A stretch of 64,000 nucleotides of DNA from Candidatus Roseilinea sp. (GCA_025998955.1 AP024676.1:3534001-3598000), one strand, 5' to 3'; shown: positions 26,097 through 34,251, counted from the stretch's first letter. Numbers and translations are program-made. Notes: generated by a model from the sequence alone, not told the origin.

Positions 26097-27224
26097 ATGT
26101 CTTTCCCTGTCATGAAGATCACCAAAGTAGAAACGCTTTATCTGCGCCTGCCGGAGATCACCGAGCGCGCCGACGGCACACAAGATACGCTGATCGTGCG
26201 CGTGCACACCGACGCAGGCATCATCGGCATCGGCGAGGTGGACTCCTCGCCCCTCGTGGCGAAGGCGATCATCGAAGCGCCGATGTCACACGCCATCGCG
26301 CGCGGCCTGGCCGAATGCGTGATCGGCCAGAACCCGCTCGACATCGAGGTGCTGTGGCAGCGCATGTATCAAGGCAGCATTTTCTTCGGGCGCGGCGGCG
26401 CGGCCCAGCAGGCCATGTCCGGCATAGACATGGCGCTGTGGGATATCGCCGGTCAGTTCTATCAGCAGCCGGTCTATCGCTTGCTCGGCGGCGGCTTCAG
26501 GACGAAGTTCCGCGCCTATGCATCCATCCTGTTCGGCGACACGCCGGAGGAGACATACGAGATCGGCCGGCGCTGGACGGACGCCGGCTTCACCGCCGTG
26601 AAGTTCGGCTGGGGGCCGCTGGGCCAGTCGGAGGCGGGCGACCTGGCCCACGTGCGCGCGGCGCGCCAAGGCGTGGGCGACGACAACGAATTCATGATTG
26701 ACGCCGGCCTGGCCTACGACACAACGACGGCGATCCGGCGCGCGCACCAGTTCGCTGAGTTCCAACCCTACTGGTTCGAAGAGCCGCTGCAGCCGGACAA
26801 CTACGATGGCTATGCGCGCCTGGTGGCGAATTCGCCGCTGCGCATCGCCGCCGGTGAGCAGGAGATCACGCTGCGCGACTTCGAGCGCTTGCTCGGGTGC
26901 GGCATTGCCGTGGCGCAGCCGGATATAGCGCGCGTGGGCGGCTTGACCAACGCGCGGCGCATCGGCCAGCTGACGCATCACCTCAACCGCATGTGCGTCA
27001 ATCACTCTTACAAAACCGGCGTGAGCATCGCGGCTTCGTTGCACTTCCTGGCAGCGCTGCCGAACACCTACTGGCTGGAGTATTGCGTCGAGCAGGGCGC
27101 GTTGCGACAAAAGCTCACCCGCCAGACCTTCCCGGTAGTGGATGGCTATGTGAGCGTGCCGGAAACGCCGGGGCTAGGCGTGGAGCTCGACGAGGAAATC
27201 GTCGAGAAGTATCTGGTGCGTTAG
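26097..27224 (+). CDS. Enolase-superfamily enzyme (mandelate racemase / muconate lactonizing type)
   Basis: 375 aa; the true start may be the ATG at 26112 ([14 protein letters not shown]). The capping domain is followed by a barrel with the base-bearing lysine in [10 protein letters not shown] and metal ligands Asp ([11 protein letters not shown]), Glu ([11 protein letters not shown]) and Glu (RIAAGEQE). The catalytic His-type segment is in [11 protein letters not shown]. Known relatives dehydrate or racemise sugar acids; the substrate here cannot be named. The gene is convergent with hpt. Confidence 0.88.
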   Translation: MSFPVMKITKVETLYLRLPEITERADGTQDTLIVRVHTDAGIIGIGEVDSSPLVAKAIIEAPMSHAIARGLAECVIGQNPLDIEVLWQRMYQGSIFFGRGGAAQQAMSGIDMALWDIAGQFYQQPVYRLLGGGFRTKFRAYASILFGDTPEETYEIGRRWTDAGFTAVKFGWGPLGQSEAGDLAHVRAARQGVGDDNEFMIDAGLAYDTTTAIRRAHQFAEFQPYWFEEPLQPDNYDGYARLVANSPLRIAAGEQEITLRDFERLLGCGIAVAQPDIARVGGLTNARRIGQLTHHLNRMCVNHSYKTGVSIAASLHFLAALPNTYWLEYCVEQGALRQKLTRQTFPVVDGYVSVPETPGLGVELDEEIVEKYLVR

Positions 27225-27225
27225 G

Positions 27226-27306
27226 GGCAAAGGTTCACAGGGGCAGAAACATCGTGCGGTAGGGCGCGGACGCTGTTCCGCGCCTTACCGTATATCGGCA
27301 GGAGCG
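27226..27306. repeat. Dispersed palindromic element, copy 2
   Basis: Contains GGCGCGGA-CGCTGT-TCCGCGCC (8-bp stem) between two convergent stop codons. Flanking words AAACATCGTGCGGTAGGGCGCGGA and GTATATCGGCA recur with changes near 31,960-32,010, and the first part near 1,010. A bidirectional terminator role is plausible. Confidence 0.6.
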
Positions 27307-27840
27307 CTACACCGCCGCAATATAGGGCAGGTTTCGGTAGCGCTCGTCGGCGTCAATGCCATAGCCGCACACGTATACGTCGGGGATCTCGAAGCCTAGG
27401 TAATCAATCGGCACGTGCACCTCGCGGCGCGCCGGCTTGTTCAGCAGGGCGCACACTTTGAGCGACGCCGGCTCGCGCGTGCGCAGCAACTGCAACAGGT
27501 GGTCGAAGGTGTAGCCGCTGTCCACGATGTCCTCCACCAGCAACACGTTGCGGCCGGCGATGTCCTCGCGCAGGTCGAGCATGATGCGCGGCGAACGGTT
27601 GGACGTGCGCGCGCCGATGCCATACGACGTGACCGCCATGAAGTCGAGGCTGCACGGGATGGTGATGTGACGCATCAAGTCGGCCAGGAAAACCACGCCG
27701 CCGCGGAGGATGCACACCAGCAGCAAGTCTTTGCCGGCATAGTCGCGTGAGATCTGCGCGCCCAACTCGGCCACGCGGGCAGCGATCTGCGCTTCGGTAA
27801 ACAGGATGTGCTTGATGCCTGCCGTCAATTCATCGGACAT
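27307..27840 (-). CDS. hpt: Hypoxanthine phosphoribosyltransferase
   Basis: 177 aa. The PRPP loop VLLVEDIVDSGYTFDHLL (about 98-115) and the PPi-loop region LLVCILRGGVVFLADL are clear. The C-terminal YLGFEIPDVYVCGYGIDADERYRNLPYIA is diagnostic for bacterial HPRT. It salvages hypoxanthine and guanine. It begins 3 bp after the tdk stop in the minus-strand set ccmC-ccmD-tdk-hpt. Confidence 0.96.
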   Translation of the reverse strand: MSDELTAGIKHILFTEAQIAARVAELGAQISRDYAGKDLLLVCILRGGVVFLADLMRHITIPCSLDFMAVTSYGIGARTSNRSPRIMLDLREDIAGRNVLLVEDIVDSGYTFDHLLQLLRTREPASLKVCALLNKPARREVHVPIDYLGFEIPDVYVCGYGIDADERYRNLPYIAAV

Positions 27841-27843
27841 GGC

Positions 27844-28425
27844 CTACGGTTTATCCGGCACCTCGTGGTATCTGCGGGCCCGCGCCTCATAGCTCTCTGT
27901 CGCGCCGACGAGGATGACCGGGTCGTGATACGAAGCCGGCTTGCCGTTGATGATCCGCTGGGTGCGCGTGGCTGGTTCGCCGCTGACCACGCAGATGGCG
28001 GTGAGCTTGTCCACGCGCTCGGCGATGGCCAGTAGGGTGGGCATGGGGCCGAACGGTTCCCCGCGGAAGTCCAGGTCCAGTCCGGCGCAGATCACGCGCT
28101 TGCCACTGTCGGCCAGCGCATTCACCACATGCGGCAGCCCATGGTCGAAGAACTGCGCTTCGTCAATCGCGACGACCGTCGTGTCCGGCTCGGTCAACTG
28201 CAGGATGTCGCCGGAACAGGCCACGGGAATCGCATCGAAGCCAAGGCCGTTGTGCGACTTGACCTGATCGGCAGCGTAGCGGTTGTCAATGTGCGGCTTG
28301 AACACCTGCACCTTCTGCTTGGCGATGACGGCGCGGCGCACGCGGCGGATCAGCTCTTCGGTCTTGCCGCTGAACATGCAGCCGCAGATGACTTCGATGC
28401 TTCCATCTTTGGGGAGGGCGTCCAT
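27844..28425 (-). CDS. tdk: Thymidine kinase, type II, with a degenerate zinc site
   Basis: 193 aa from the ATG at 28425 ([15 protein letters not shown]), which gives the normal family length. The P-loop is [11 protein letters not shown] (about 15-25), the catalytic base segment AIDEAQFF (about 86-93) and the lasso region [12 protein letters not shown]. The four zinc cysteines of the family are mostly lost: Cys145 remains, but the partner positions are Ser148, Ala183 and Tyr186. A TACAAT (complement of 28435-28440) 9 nt before the ATG suggests a leaderless or near-leaderless transcript. Confidence 0.93.
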   Translation of the reverse strand: MDALPKDGSIEVICGCMFSGKTEELIRRVRRAVIAKQKVQVFKPHIDNRYAADQVKSHNGLGFDAIPVACSGDILQLTEPDTTVVAIDEAQFFDHGLPHVVNALADSGKRVICAGLDLDFRGEPFGPMPTLLAIAERVDKLTAICVVSGEPATRTQRIINGKPASYHDPVILVGATESYEARARRYHEVPDKP

Positions 28426-28434
28426 GGTCGGAAA

Positions 28435-28440
28435 ATTGTA
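28435..28440 (-). promoter_or_regulatory. Candidate -10 element of tdk (TACAAT)
   Basis: Ends 9 nt before the tdk ATG. It would let tdk-hpt be transcribed independently of the ccm genes upstream. Confidence 0.45.
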
Positions 28441-28476
28441 GCCCGCGTGCAGGCGCGCGGTCACTCAGCGCTGCCC

Positions 28477-28647
28477 CTACTTGCGCTTCTCGCGTTCCTC
28501 TTCTTCGATCTGCCGCAGCAACTCCTCGTCGCGATCCAGGTTGCGTCGGCGCAGCCACAGCGACGCGAGGTAGACCGCCAGCCCACCGAGGAACACGCCG
28601 TAAGCCGTGAAAAGATAGACGGCGTTCTTGTCTTCGAGCAGGCTCAT
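28477..28647 (-). CDS. CcmD-like small heme exporter protein
   Basis: 56 aa (MSLLEDKNAVYLFTAYGVFL...). One TM helix (about 10-31) is followed by a basic and then a strongly charged cytoplasmic tail (EELLRQIEEEEREKRK). Size, topology and its ATGA overlap with the ccmC stop all match CcmD, which tethers CcmC and CcmE during heme delivery for c-type cytochromes. CcmD proteins share little sequence, so the name rests on context and shape. Confidence 0.78.
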   Translation of the reverse strand: MSLLEDKNAVYLFTAYGVFLGGLAVYLASLWLRRRNLDRDEELLRQIEEEEREKRK

Positions 28648-29396
28648 GGCGCCTCGATCAGAGCGGCCTTGCGCGCGGCCAGCTCATCCTCGCGTTCCAA
28701 CAAGCGCACACGCGCGCGGAACAGAAAGATATAGATCAGCGTGAACGTCACCAGGCAGAACAGCAGGATGACCATGCGGTCGGACGAGACGCCAAAGCCA
28801 CCTTGCTGCGCGGCGTTCACGCTGGGGCCGAACACGGCGGGGTGGATGCTTTGAAGCACGCGGCTGACCAGGAAGTTGAGCGGCACGGTCAACGCGCCGA
28901 CAATGCCATAGACCGAAGCGAAGCGGGCGCGCTGCTCCGGGTTTTCGATGCCGCTGCGCAGCATCAAGTAGGCGACGTACATCAGGAACTGCAGCGCGCT
29001 CAGCGTTAGTTTGAAATCCCACGTCCACCAGGTGTTCCAGGTAGGCCGGCCCCACAACATGCCGCTCAACAAGACGAGCGTGATGAACAGCACGCCGATC
29101 TCCGCCGAGGCATGCGCACGGCGATCCCACTGTAAGTCGCGCGTCTTCAGATAGCGAATGCCGCAGAAGGCCGTTACCAGCCATGCCCCGAATCCGAGCC
29201 ACGCGGAGGAGATATGGAAGTAGAAGATGCGCTGCGCTTCGCCGCCGGATCGGGCATCGCCGGTGGGGGCAACCAGGAACACCAGCGCCAACGCCACGAT
29301 CAACATCGCCAGCGCCGCCAGGCCGATCCCGCGCGTGACCTGCTCCTGAGCGTGGCCGCGCGCCATCGAAGCCGAAGGGTGAATCACGCTTTCCAT
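28644..29396 (-). CDS. ccmC: Heme exporter protein CcmC (cytochrome c biogenesis)
   Basis: 250 aa from the ATG at 29396; the frame is open further upstream but there it opposes another gene. Six TM helices. The tryptophan-rich heme motif is WGRPTWNTWWTWDFKLT (about 125-141). The two heme-ligand histidine regions are FYFHISSAW (about 60-68) and QSIHPAVFG near 192. AAGGGAG lies about 10 nt before the ATG. ccmA and ccmB are not in the window. The truncated gene at 1-408, if ResB-like, would belong to the other maturation system. Confidence 0.93.
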   Translation of the reverse strand: MESVIHPSASMARGHAQEQVTRGIGLAALAMLIVALALVFLVAPTGDARSGGEAQRIFYFHISSAWLGFGAWLVTAFCGIRYLKTRDLQWDRRAHASAEIGVLFITLVLLSGMLWGRPTWNTWWTWDFKLTLSALQFLMYVAYLMLRSGIENPEQRARFASVYGIVGALTVPLNFLVSRVLQSIHPAVFGPSVNAAQQGGFGVSSDRMVILLFCLVTFTLIYIFLFRARVRLLEREDELAARKAALIEAP

Positions 29397-29479
29397 GTTT
29401 GACAACGCTCCCTTAAAACGAAGGCGCAGCCGCTTGCTACCTGGACTGCGCCCTTGCATCGTTCGATGTGCGAGCAGAT

Positions 29480-29485
29480 TATACT
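29480..29485 (+). promoter_or_regulatory. Candidate -10 element (TATACT)
   Basis: Ends 7 nt before the ATG at 29493 and supports that start over the longer upstream reading. Confidence 0.5.
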
Positions 29486-29492
29486 CACGCGT

Positions 29493-31001
29493 ATGACGAC
29501 AGGTTCTGTCGAACTGCGTCCCCGTTCCACCGGCGAAATCTTCGCGCTCGCATTCGATCTCTATCGAAGACACTTCCCGCTTTTCTTCTCGATTTCGTCG
29601 GTCATCCTCTTGCCTGCCCTGTTGTTGGGGGCGATGAGCTCGATCGCCACGCTGGCCGGAGTGGTGATGGGGCTGGCCGGGCCGTCCGGTGATGCGCTCG
29701 ACCTTCCGGCACAAGAAGCCTCTTCCGCAGGCCTTATCTTCATCTCCTTCATCTCCAACTGCATCCCTGCGCTCATTTGGCTTTTGGGCATCTTCTGGCC
29801 ATGGGCAGAGGGCGCGCTCGCTTTCAATGTGATCGAGCGCATCCTGGGTCGGGCGCCGGGGCTGCGCGCGTCGTATGGCCAAACGCGCCGGCAATGGGGT
29901 TCGCTCTGGATCGCGAACCTCCTGGCGCAGATCGGCATCAACCTGCCCCTCATCGTCGTCTATCTGGTTCTACTTGGTGGCCTAATGGTGGCGCTGGCGA
30001 TACCCGTATTCGGCGTCTTCGGCGCGGATGTGTTTGCCGGCGTTTCATCCATCGCGTTGGTCGCCACGGCGGCATTATGCGCGCCGCTCGTGATCGGCGC
30101 GGTGGTCGTCTCGGTGGTGTTGGCGATCAACTGGGCCTTTCGCACGCCGGCCATCGTCGGTGAGGGCGTGGATGGGTTGCAGGGGCTCAGCCGAAGCGTG
30201 GCGATCGCGCGCGGCAGCCGCGGGCTTATCTTCTGGCGCTACATCCTGTTATTCCTCCTCGAGTTCGTCGTATCGGCTGTGCCGGCACTCATCGTAGGTT
30301 CGGTGGTGCTGATCGGCGTACTTTCGCTTCAGCAGGGAACGCCGCCGGGCAACATCAACCTTGACGTCACCGTGTTGCCCGGGCTGATAGCGGTCTCAAT
30401 CGTTCTGATCGCCGTCAGTGTCATCGGTGCGCTGTTGCTCACGCCGTTTCGCATCGTCTTCACGACGCTGAACTATCTAGACCTGCGCATTCGCAAGGAG
30501 AACTTGCCTGTGCTCCTGGCGAAAGCTGCAGCCCGGACGCCGGAAGCGCCGGCCGCTGCCGCGCCCGCTGCGCCGTCACCGAGCGCAGTGCACGCGCCGG
30601 GCGCATCGCCGGCATCATCGCAACTTGCGCCCGGCCTGCCTCAGCCCAGCACGAGCTGGCAGGCGGTAGACCTCGCCAAGTTGACGCCGGGCCAGCGGGT
30701 CGGCGTATTGTTTAACCGCATTCGCGCCGAAGGGGAGAGCGCACAGACGCTAAAGGAATTGGCCCTGGCCTTAAAGGAGGTCGGGGATTGGGGCGGCGCG
30801 TTGGATTCGCTGACCCGCGCGCGCGCCATCGCCCCGGATGACCCCGACCTCGCCTACAACCTGATGGTGCTGTATCGTGAGCGCCGGGACATGACGGCGG
30901 CGCGCCGCATGATGGAAGAGTATCTGCGGCTTGAGACCGACCCGAAAGCGCTGGCTGCTGTGCGCGATAACCCACGCTTCAAGGATCTGTTGCCGGAGTG
31001 A
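29493..31001 (+). CDS. Multi-pass membrane protein with C-terminal TPR-like region
   Basis: 502 aa from ATG 29493 (MTTGSVELRPRSTGEIFALAFDLYRRHF). The N-terminal 340 residues carry about six TM helices in the arrangement of glycerophosphodiesterase-type membrane domains (opening 'RPRSxGEIFxxAFxLYRRHF'; FRTPAIVGEGVDGLQGLSRSVAIARGSRG). A Pro/Ala-rich linker (about 350-390) leads to a soluble C-terminus with TPR-like helices (LKELALALKEVGDWGGALDSLTRARAIAPDDPDLAYNL). It has no enzyme motif. Function unknown; possibly scaffolding. Confidence 0.75.
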   Translation: MTTGSVELRPRSTGEIFALAFDLYRRHFPLFFSISSVILLPALLLGAMSSIATLAGVVMGLAGPSGDALDLPAQEASSAGLIFISFISNCIPALIWLLGIFWPWAEGALAFNVIERILGRAPGLRASYGQTRRQWGSLWIANLLAQIGINLPLIVVYLVLLGGLMVALAIPVFGVFGADVFAGVSSIALVATAALCAPLVIGAVVVSVVLAINWAFRTPAIVGEGVDGLQGLSRSVAIARGSRGLIFWRYILLFLLEFVVSAVPALIVGSVVLIGVLSLQQGTPPGNINLDVTVLPGLIAVSIVLIAVSVIGALLLTPFRIVFTTLNYLDLRIRKENLPVLLAKAAARTPEAPAAAAPAAPSPSAVHAPGASPASSQLAPGLPQPSTSWQAVDLAKLTPGQRVGVLFNRIRAEGESAQTLKELALALKEVGDWGGALDSLTRARAIAPDDPDLAYNLMVLYRERRDMTAARRMMEEYLRLETDPKALAAVRDNPRFKDLLPE

Positions 31002-31091
31002 CGTCTCGGCGCTCGTGTCGGTCGGCGCACGCCGGTGGCCGAAGCCGGTTTGGGAAGGGTCGTGAACGCTGTGTGAGGTGATGAGTAAGGT

Positions 31092-31952
31092 ATGTCGAAT
31101 CTGCAAGGCAAGATTTGTGTTGTGACAGGCGCGACGGCCGGCATTGGCCGGGTGAGTGCGCATCGGTTGGCGGAGATGGGTGCAACGGTTATCGTGGTGA
31201 GCCGCAACCCGCGTAAGTGTGACGAAGTCGTCGAGGCAATCCGGCGACAGACGGGCAACCCCGCTGTCGAGGCTATGCCGGCGGATCTATCGTCGCTACA
31301 ACAGATTCGCGCGTTGGCACGGCGCTTCCTCGATGCGTACCCGCGCCTCGATGTGTTGCTGAATAACGCCGGCGCCATCTTCACTGCGCGGCAGTTGAGC
31401 GCGGACGGCATCGAGATGACCTGGGCGCTCAACCATCTGAGCTATTTCTTGCTCACGCATTTGCTGATGGGTGCGCTGCAGGCTGCGCCGGCGGCGCGCG
31501 TGATCAACGTGTCGTCCGACGCGCACCTAATGGGCGTCATCGCCTTCGACGACGTGCAGTTCGAACGCAGGCGTTACAGCGGGTTCGGCGCGTATAGCCA
31601 GTCCAAGCTTGCCAATGTGATGCATGCCTACGCGTTGGCGCGCCGGCTGGAGGGCACACCCATCAGCGTGAACGCGCTGCATCCCGGCGCGGTGGCGACC
31701 AACTTCGGAAAGAACAACAGCGGCGTGTGGGGCAAGCTGTTCAAGCTGTTCAGCCGGTTTACCCTCAGCCCAGAGGAAGGCGCACAAACGAGCGTTTACC
31801 TAGCATCCTCGCCCGAAGTCGCCGGCATCACCGGCAAGTATTTCTACCGTTGCAAGCCGAAGCCGTCCTCCCAGGCGTCGCATGACGTGCAGGCGCAGGA
31901 GAAACTGTGGAACTTGAGCGCGGAGATGGTCGGAGCGGATGCGTTCGCTTAG
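31092..31952 (+). CDS. Short-chain dehydrogenase/reductase
   Basis: 286 aa. The Rossmann motif is TGATAGIG (about 13-20). The NNAG stabilising motif (LLNNAGAIF) is present, and the catalytic Ser (VINVSSDAH), Tyr and Lys (YSQSKLANV) are intact. The order and the LHPGAVATNFGKN segment are those of the retinol-dehydrogenase-like branch. The substrate cannot be told. It stands alone; a strong terminator lies 200 bp downstream. Confidence 0.9.
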   Translation: MSNLQGKICVVTGATAGIGRVSAHRLAEMGATVIVVSRNPRKCDEVVEAIRRQTGNPAVEAMPADLSSLQQIRALARRFLDAYPRLDVLLNNAGAIFTARQLSADGIEMTWALNHLSYFLLTHLLMGALQAAPAARVINVSSDAHLMGVIAFDDVQFERRRYSGFGAYSQSKLANVMHAYALARRLEGTPISVNALHPGAVATNFGKNNSGVWGKLFKLFSRFTLSPEEGAQTSVYLASSPEVAGITGKYFYRCKPKPSSQASHDVQAQEKLWNLSAEMVGADAFA

Positions 31953-31956
31953 AGGA

Positions 31957-32075
31957 GCGAAACGTCGTCCGGTAGCCGGAGCGGACCCTGTTCCGCGCCC
32001 ACGATGTATCGGCAACGGCGCGCTGCGGATTTGTGCCCCGAACAGGTATAGAGGGCGCCCTACCCAGCGCCTGTG
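31957..32075. repeat. Dispersed palindromic element, copy 3
   Basis: The first half matches copy 2 (AAACGTCGTCCGGTAG, CTGTTCCGCGCC, TGTATCGGCA). The second half matches copy 1 (GCGCGCTGCGGATTTGTGCCCCGAA followed by AGAGGGCGCCC). It lies just past the SDR stop codon and appears to combine two modules seen separately in the other copies. Confidence 0.6.
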
Positions 32076-32150
32076 CGCTTGATCCCCTGCTGACAAATGC
32101 ACCCGTCGGAGTAGTAGATCATCCGCGCCCAGGCGCACTTGTGAAGGATG

Positions 32151-32183
32151 GGCTTCAGCCGACCGGCTGAAGCCTGTCTTTTT
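32151..32183 (+). terminator. Strong intrinsic terminator
   Basis: GGCTTCAGCC (32151-32160), loop GACC, GGCTGAAGCC (32165-32174), then TGTCTTTTT. A perfect 10-bp stem isolates the dcw operon from upstream transcription. Confidence 0.92.
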
Positions 32184-32231
32184 GTAACGTTCGGGCACCG
32201 AGATCTAAAAGTTACCCAATTTGCCAACAAT

Positions 32232-32252
32232 TTATCCCCAGCCTGTGGATAA
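32232..32252. promoter_or_regulatory. Facing DnaA-box pair upstream of mraZ
   Basis: TTATCCCCA (32232-32240, one mismatch to TTATCCACA) and TGTGGATAA (32244-32252, an exact box on the other strand) face each other across 3 bp, directly upstream of the -35 region. Confidence 0.65.
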
Positions 32253-32256
32253 GTGG

Positions 32257-32284
32257 TTGCGATATGTCCGTTTATGAGTATGAT
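32257..32284 (+). promoter_or_regulatory. mraZ / dcw operon promoter
   Basis: TTGCGA (32257-32262), a 16-bp spacer, TATGAT (32279-32284). Transcription would start near 32,291, immediately before the MraZ boxes. Confidence 0.65.
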
Positions 32285-32294
32285 GAGGGCCAAT

Positions 32295-32330
32295 AGTGGG
32301 GAAAAGTGGGTTAAAGTGGAATAGAGTGGC
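32295..32330 (+). promoter_or_regulatory. MraZ operator: four direct repeats at 10-bp spacing
   Basis: AGTGGG (32295), AGTGGG (32305), AGTGGA (32315) and AGTGGC (32325) are spaced exactly one helical turn apart. MraZ of other bacteria binds tandem GTGG/TGGG-type repeats of this periodicity ahead of its own gene, so autoregulation is expected. Confidence 0.88.
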
Positions 32331-32339
32331 AGATGCCGG

Positions 32340-32768
32340 ATGTTTCTCGGTGAATTCACGCACACCTTGGATGAGAAGAGTCGCCTGACGTTGCCGGCGA
32401 AGTTCCGCACGCGCCTGGCGGACGGGGTGGTGATGACGACCGGGGCGGACAAGTGCCTGCTGATCTATCCACTCGACGAGTTCAAGCTGCTGTTCGAGCG
32501 GGTGAGCGCGCTGCCGATGATGGGCAGAGAAGCAGCGACGCTCCGGCGCATGCTCTACAGTAACGCGCATGACGCTGTGCCGGACAAGCAGAACCGCGTC
32601 GTCATCCCGCAGCCGTTGCGCGAGTATGCCGAAATCACGAACGAGGCCGTCGTCGTCGGCGTGGGCAAGTTCATCGAAGTGTGGAATCCGCGCGAGTGGC
32701 AGCGTGCGCTTGAAGAGGTGCAGGCGCACGCGGCGCGCAAGGACGTATGGGCGAGTTTGGGAATTTGA
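32340..32768 (+). CDS. mraZ: Transcriptional regulator MraZ
   Basis: 142 aa. Two SpoVT-AbrB-type half-repeats each carry the DxxxR signature: DEKSRLTLPAKFR (about 11-23) and DKQNRVVIPQPLRE (about 81-94). It forms a ring-shaped oligomer that binds repeats upstream of its own operon; those repeats are present at 32,295-32,330. It is the first gene of the dcw cluster. A heptad array separates it from rsmH. Confidence 0.97.
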   Translation: MFLGEFTHTLDEKSRLTLPAKFRTRLADGVVMTTGADKCLLIYPLDEFKLLFERVSALPMMGREAATLRRMLYSNAHDAVPDKQNRVVIPQPLREYAEITNEAVVVGVGKFIEVWNPREWQRALEEVQAHAARKDVWASLGI

Positions 32769-32782
32769 GGTCAGGGCGTCAG

Positions 32783-32852
32783 GGGGTCAGGGATCAGGGA
32801 TCAGGGATCAGGGGTCGGGGATCAGGGATCAGGGATCAGGGATTGAGGAATG
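32783..32852. repeat. Heptanucleotide array between mraZ and rsmH
   Basis: Ten units: GGGGTCA, GGGATCA (x3), GGGGTCG, GGGATCA (x3), GGGATTG, AGGAATG. The complementary strand reads TGATCCC, close to the TGACCCC units near 58,490. Confidence 0.9.
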
Positions 32853-32863
32853 GGTAGCGGGCG

Positions 32864-33811
32864 ATGCATGTTCCGGTGTTGTTCGACGAGGTCATTCAGG
32901 CGCTGCGGCCGAGGAGCGGTGGGCGCTACCTCGATTGCACGCTGGGAGGAGGTGGGCATACCGAGGGCATTTTGAACGCGAGCGCGCCGGACGGGCGCGT
33001 GTTGGCGACGGACGCCGACGCCGAGGCCATCGCGCGTGTGAGAGAGCGACTGCGCGACGTGTTGAACAACCGGTTGACACTGCAACAAGCGTGGCTGAAC
33101 GAAGCACCGGCCATCGCGCAGTCGCTCGGTTTTGTGCCGCTCGACGGTGTGCTGGTGGACTTGGGGTTATCGTCGCACCAGCTCGAAGCGGCCGAACGCG
33201 GCTTCTCGTTCATGCGCGACGGCCCGCTCGATATGCGGTTCGACCGAGCGCAAGGCGAGCCGGCGTGGGCGTTGATCGAACGTATGGATGTGCAAAGCTT
33301 GACCGAGATACTGCGCGAATACGGCGAAGTACGCAACGCGCGGCGTGTCGCCGAGGCGATCTGGAAGGCGCGGCCGATCCTGACCACCGGCCAGTTGCGC
33401 GACGTCGTCGCCGGCGTGGCACGCACGCGCTCGGAGCGCATCCATCCGGCCACGCAGGTCTTTCAAGCATTGCGCATCGCGGTGAACGATGAGTTGCGAC
33501 GGCTGAAGGAGGCGTTGCCGAAGTTGATCGCGTTGTTACGGCCCGGCGGGCGCATCGCTGTGATCACCTTTCACTCGCTGGAGGATCGCATCGTCAAGGA
33601 AACCTTCCGGCGTGAATCGCAGGGTGAGGTTGCCCAGCCGGGCTTCGGCATGGGCGAAGATCGCCCCGCGCGCGTCCGGCTGGTGAACAAGAACCCGATC
33701 AGACCGAGCGAGGCCGAGATAGCACGCAACCCGCGCGCGCGGAGCGCGAAGCTACGCGTAGCGGAGCGGGTGGAGGGTGAGAGGGAATTAGGGTTGAAGT
33801 TGGAGAGTTGA
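32864..33811 (+). CDS. rsmH: 16S rRNA m4C1402 methyltransferase RsmH (MraW)
   Basis: 315 aa. The N-terminus HVPVLFDEVIQAL and SAM motif YLDCTLGGGGHTEGIL (about 23-38) are typical, followed by VDLGLSSHQLEAAERGFSFMRDGPLDMRFD and the C-terminal FHSLEDRIVKETFR and NPRARSAKLRVAER. It modifies the ribosomal P site. Its last eight or so codons run into a heptad array. It is the second gene of the dcw cluster. Confidence 0.97.
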   Translation: MHVPVLFDEVIQALRPRSGGRYLDCTLGGGGHTEGILNASAPDGRVLATDADAEAIARVRERLRDVLNNRLTLQQAWLNEAPAIAQSLGFVPLDGVLVDLGLSSHQLEAAERGFSFMRDGPLDMRFDRAQGEPAWALIERMDVQSLTEILREYGEVRNARRVAEAIWKARPILTTGQLRDVVAGVARTRSERIHPATQVFQALRIAVNDELRRLKEALPKLIALLRPGGRIAVITFHSLEDRIVKETFRRESQGEVAQPGFGMGEDRPARVRLVNKNPIRPSEAEIARNPRARSAKLRVAERVEGERELGLKLES

Positions 33812-33834
33812 GATTAGAGATTGGAGAGTGGAGA
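33793..33834. repeat. Heptanucleotide array at the rsmH/ftsL junction
   Basis: GTTGAAG, TTGGAGA, GTTGAGA, TTAGAGA, TTGGAGA, GTGGAGA. The array starts inside the last codons of rsmH and includes its stop codon. Confidence 0.8.
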
Positions 33835-33843
33835 TATATAGGT

Positions 33844-34197
33844 ATGGTGCGGGGTTGGTGGCGCAAGGTGCAAGGGGTGGACATGAATGGCCGTCGCACG
33901 GCCGCGATGGCGATCGTGAGCGGTTCCGTCTTGCTCGCGCTCATCGTGGTCTGGCTGACCGTGTCCACGCGCACGGCGCTGCTCAACCAACAACTCGATG
34001 AGCTGGACGTGAAACACGCCCGCTTGACCGAAGAAATCAACCGGACGTGGACGGAGATCGGCGAAGCGACCTCGCTGTGGGTGATGGAAGAGCGCGCGAG
34101 ACGATTGGGCTTCCGGCCGGTAGAGCGAATCGAGTATCTGGTGATGACGCCGGACGATGCGCCGGCGGTCACGACGACGCCTTCGGCGAAACGGTGA
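33844..34197 (+). CDS. ftsL: FtsL-like cell division protein
   Basis: 117 aa from ATG 33844; a later ATG at 33883 is also possible. A short basic N-terminus is followed by one TM helix (TAAMAIVSGSVLLALIVVWLTV) and a coiled coil (LLNQQLDELDVKHARLTEEINRT). Position between rsmH and ftsI, size and topology are those of FtsL, which bridges FtsQ/FtsB and FtsWI. FtsL sequences are poorly conserved, so the name leans on synteny. Confidence 0.75.
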   Translation: MVRGWWRKVQGVDMNGRRTAAMAIVSGSVLLALIVVWLTVSTRTALLNQQLDELDVKHARLTEEINRTWTEIGEATSLWVMEERARRLGFRPVERIEYLVMTPDDAPAVTTTPSAKR

Positions 34198-34251
34198 GGC
34201 GCAAGCGAGCGATGCGTTCGACGAACGACGCGACGAAAGCAGGCAAGACAC

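Larger units (their letters stand above)
31953..32339. other. 387-bp gene-free region before mraZ
   Basis: It holds, in order, the dispersed palindromic element (copy 3), an intrinsic terminator, a pair of facing DnaA-box-like sequences, the mraZ promoter and the MraZ operator; each has its own entry. I see no additional gene. Confidence 0.8.

Noticed and set aside
29396-29894. Long N-terminal extension of ccmC on the minus strand
   Set aside because: The extension is antisense to the gene at 29493 and lacks hydrophobic or CcmC-like content; ATG 29396 has a Shine-Dalgarno.
32769-32852. Heptad arrays as CRISPR arrays
   Set aside because: The period is 7 bp with no spacers, and no cas gene is present in the window.
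33808-34197. Longer ftsL start at 33808
   Set aside because: It would use the rsmH 3' end and the heptad array as coding; the ATG at 33844 is closer to the normal FtsL length.
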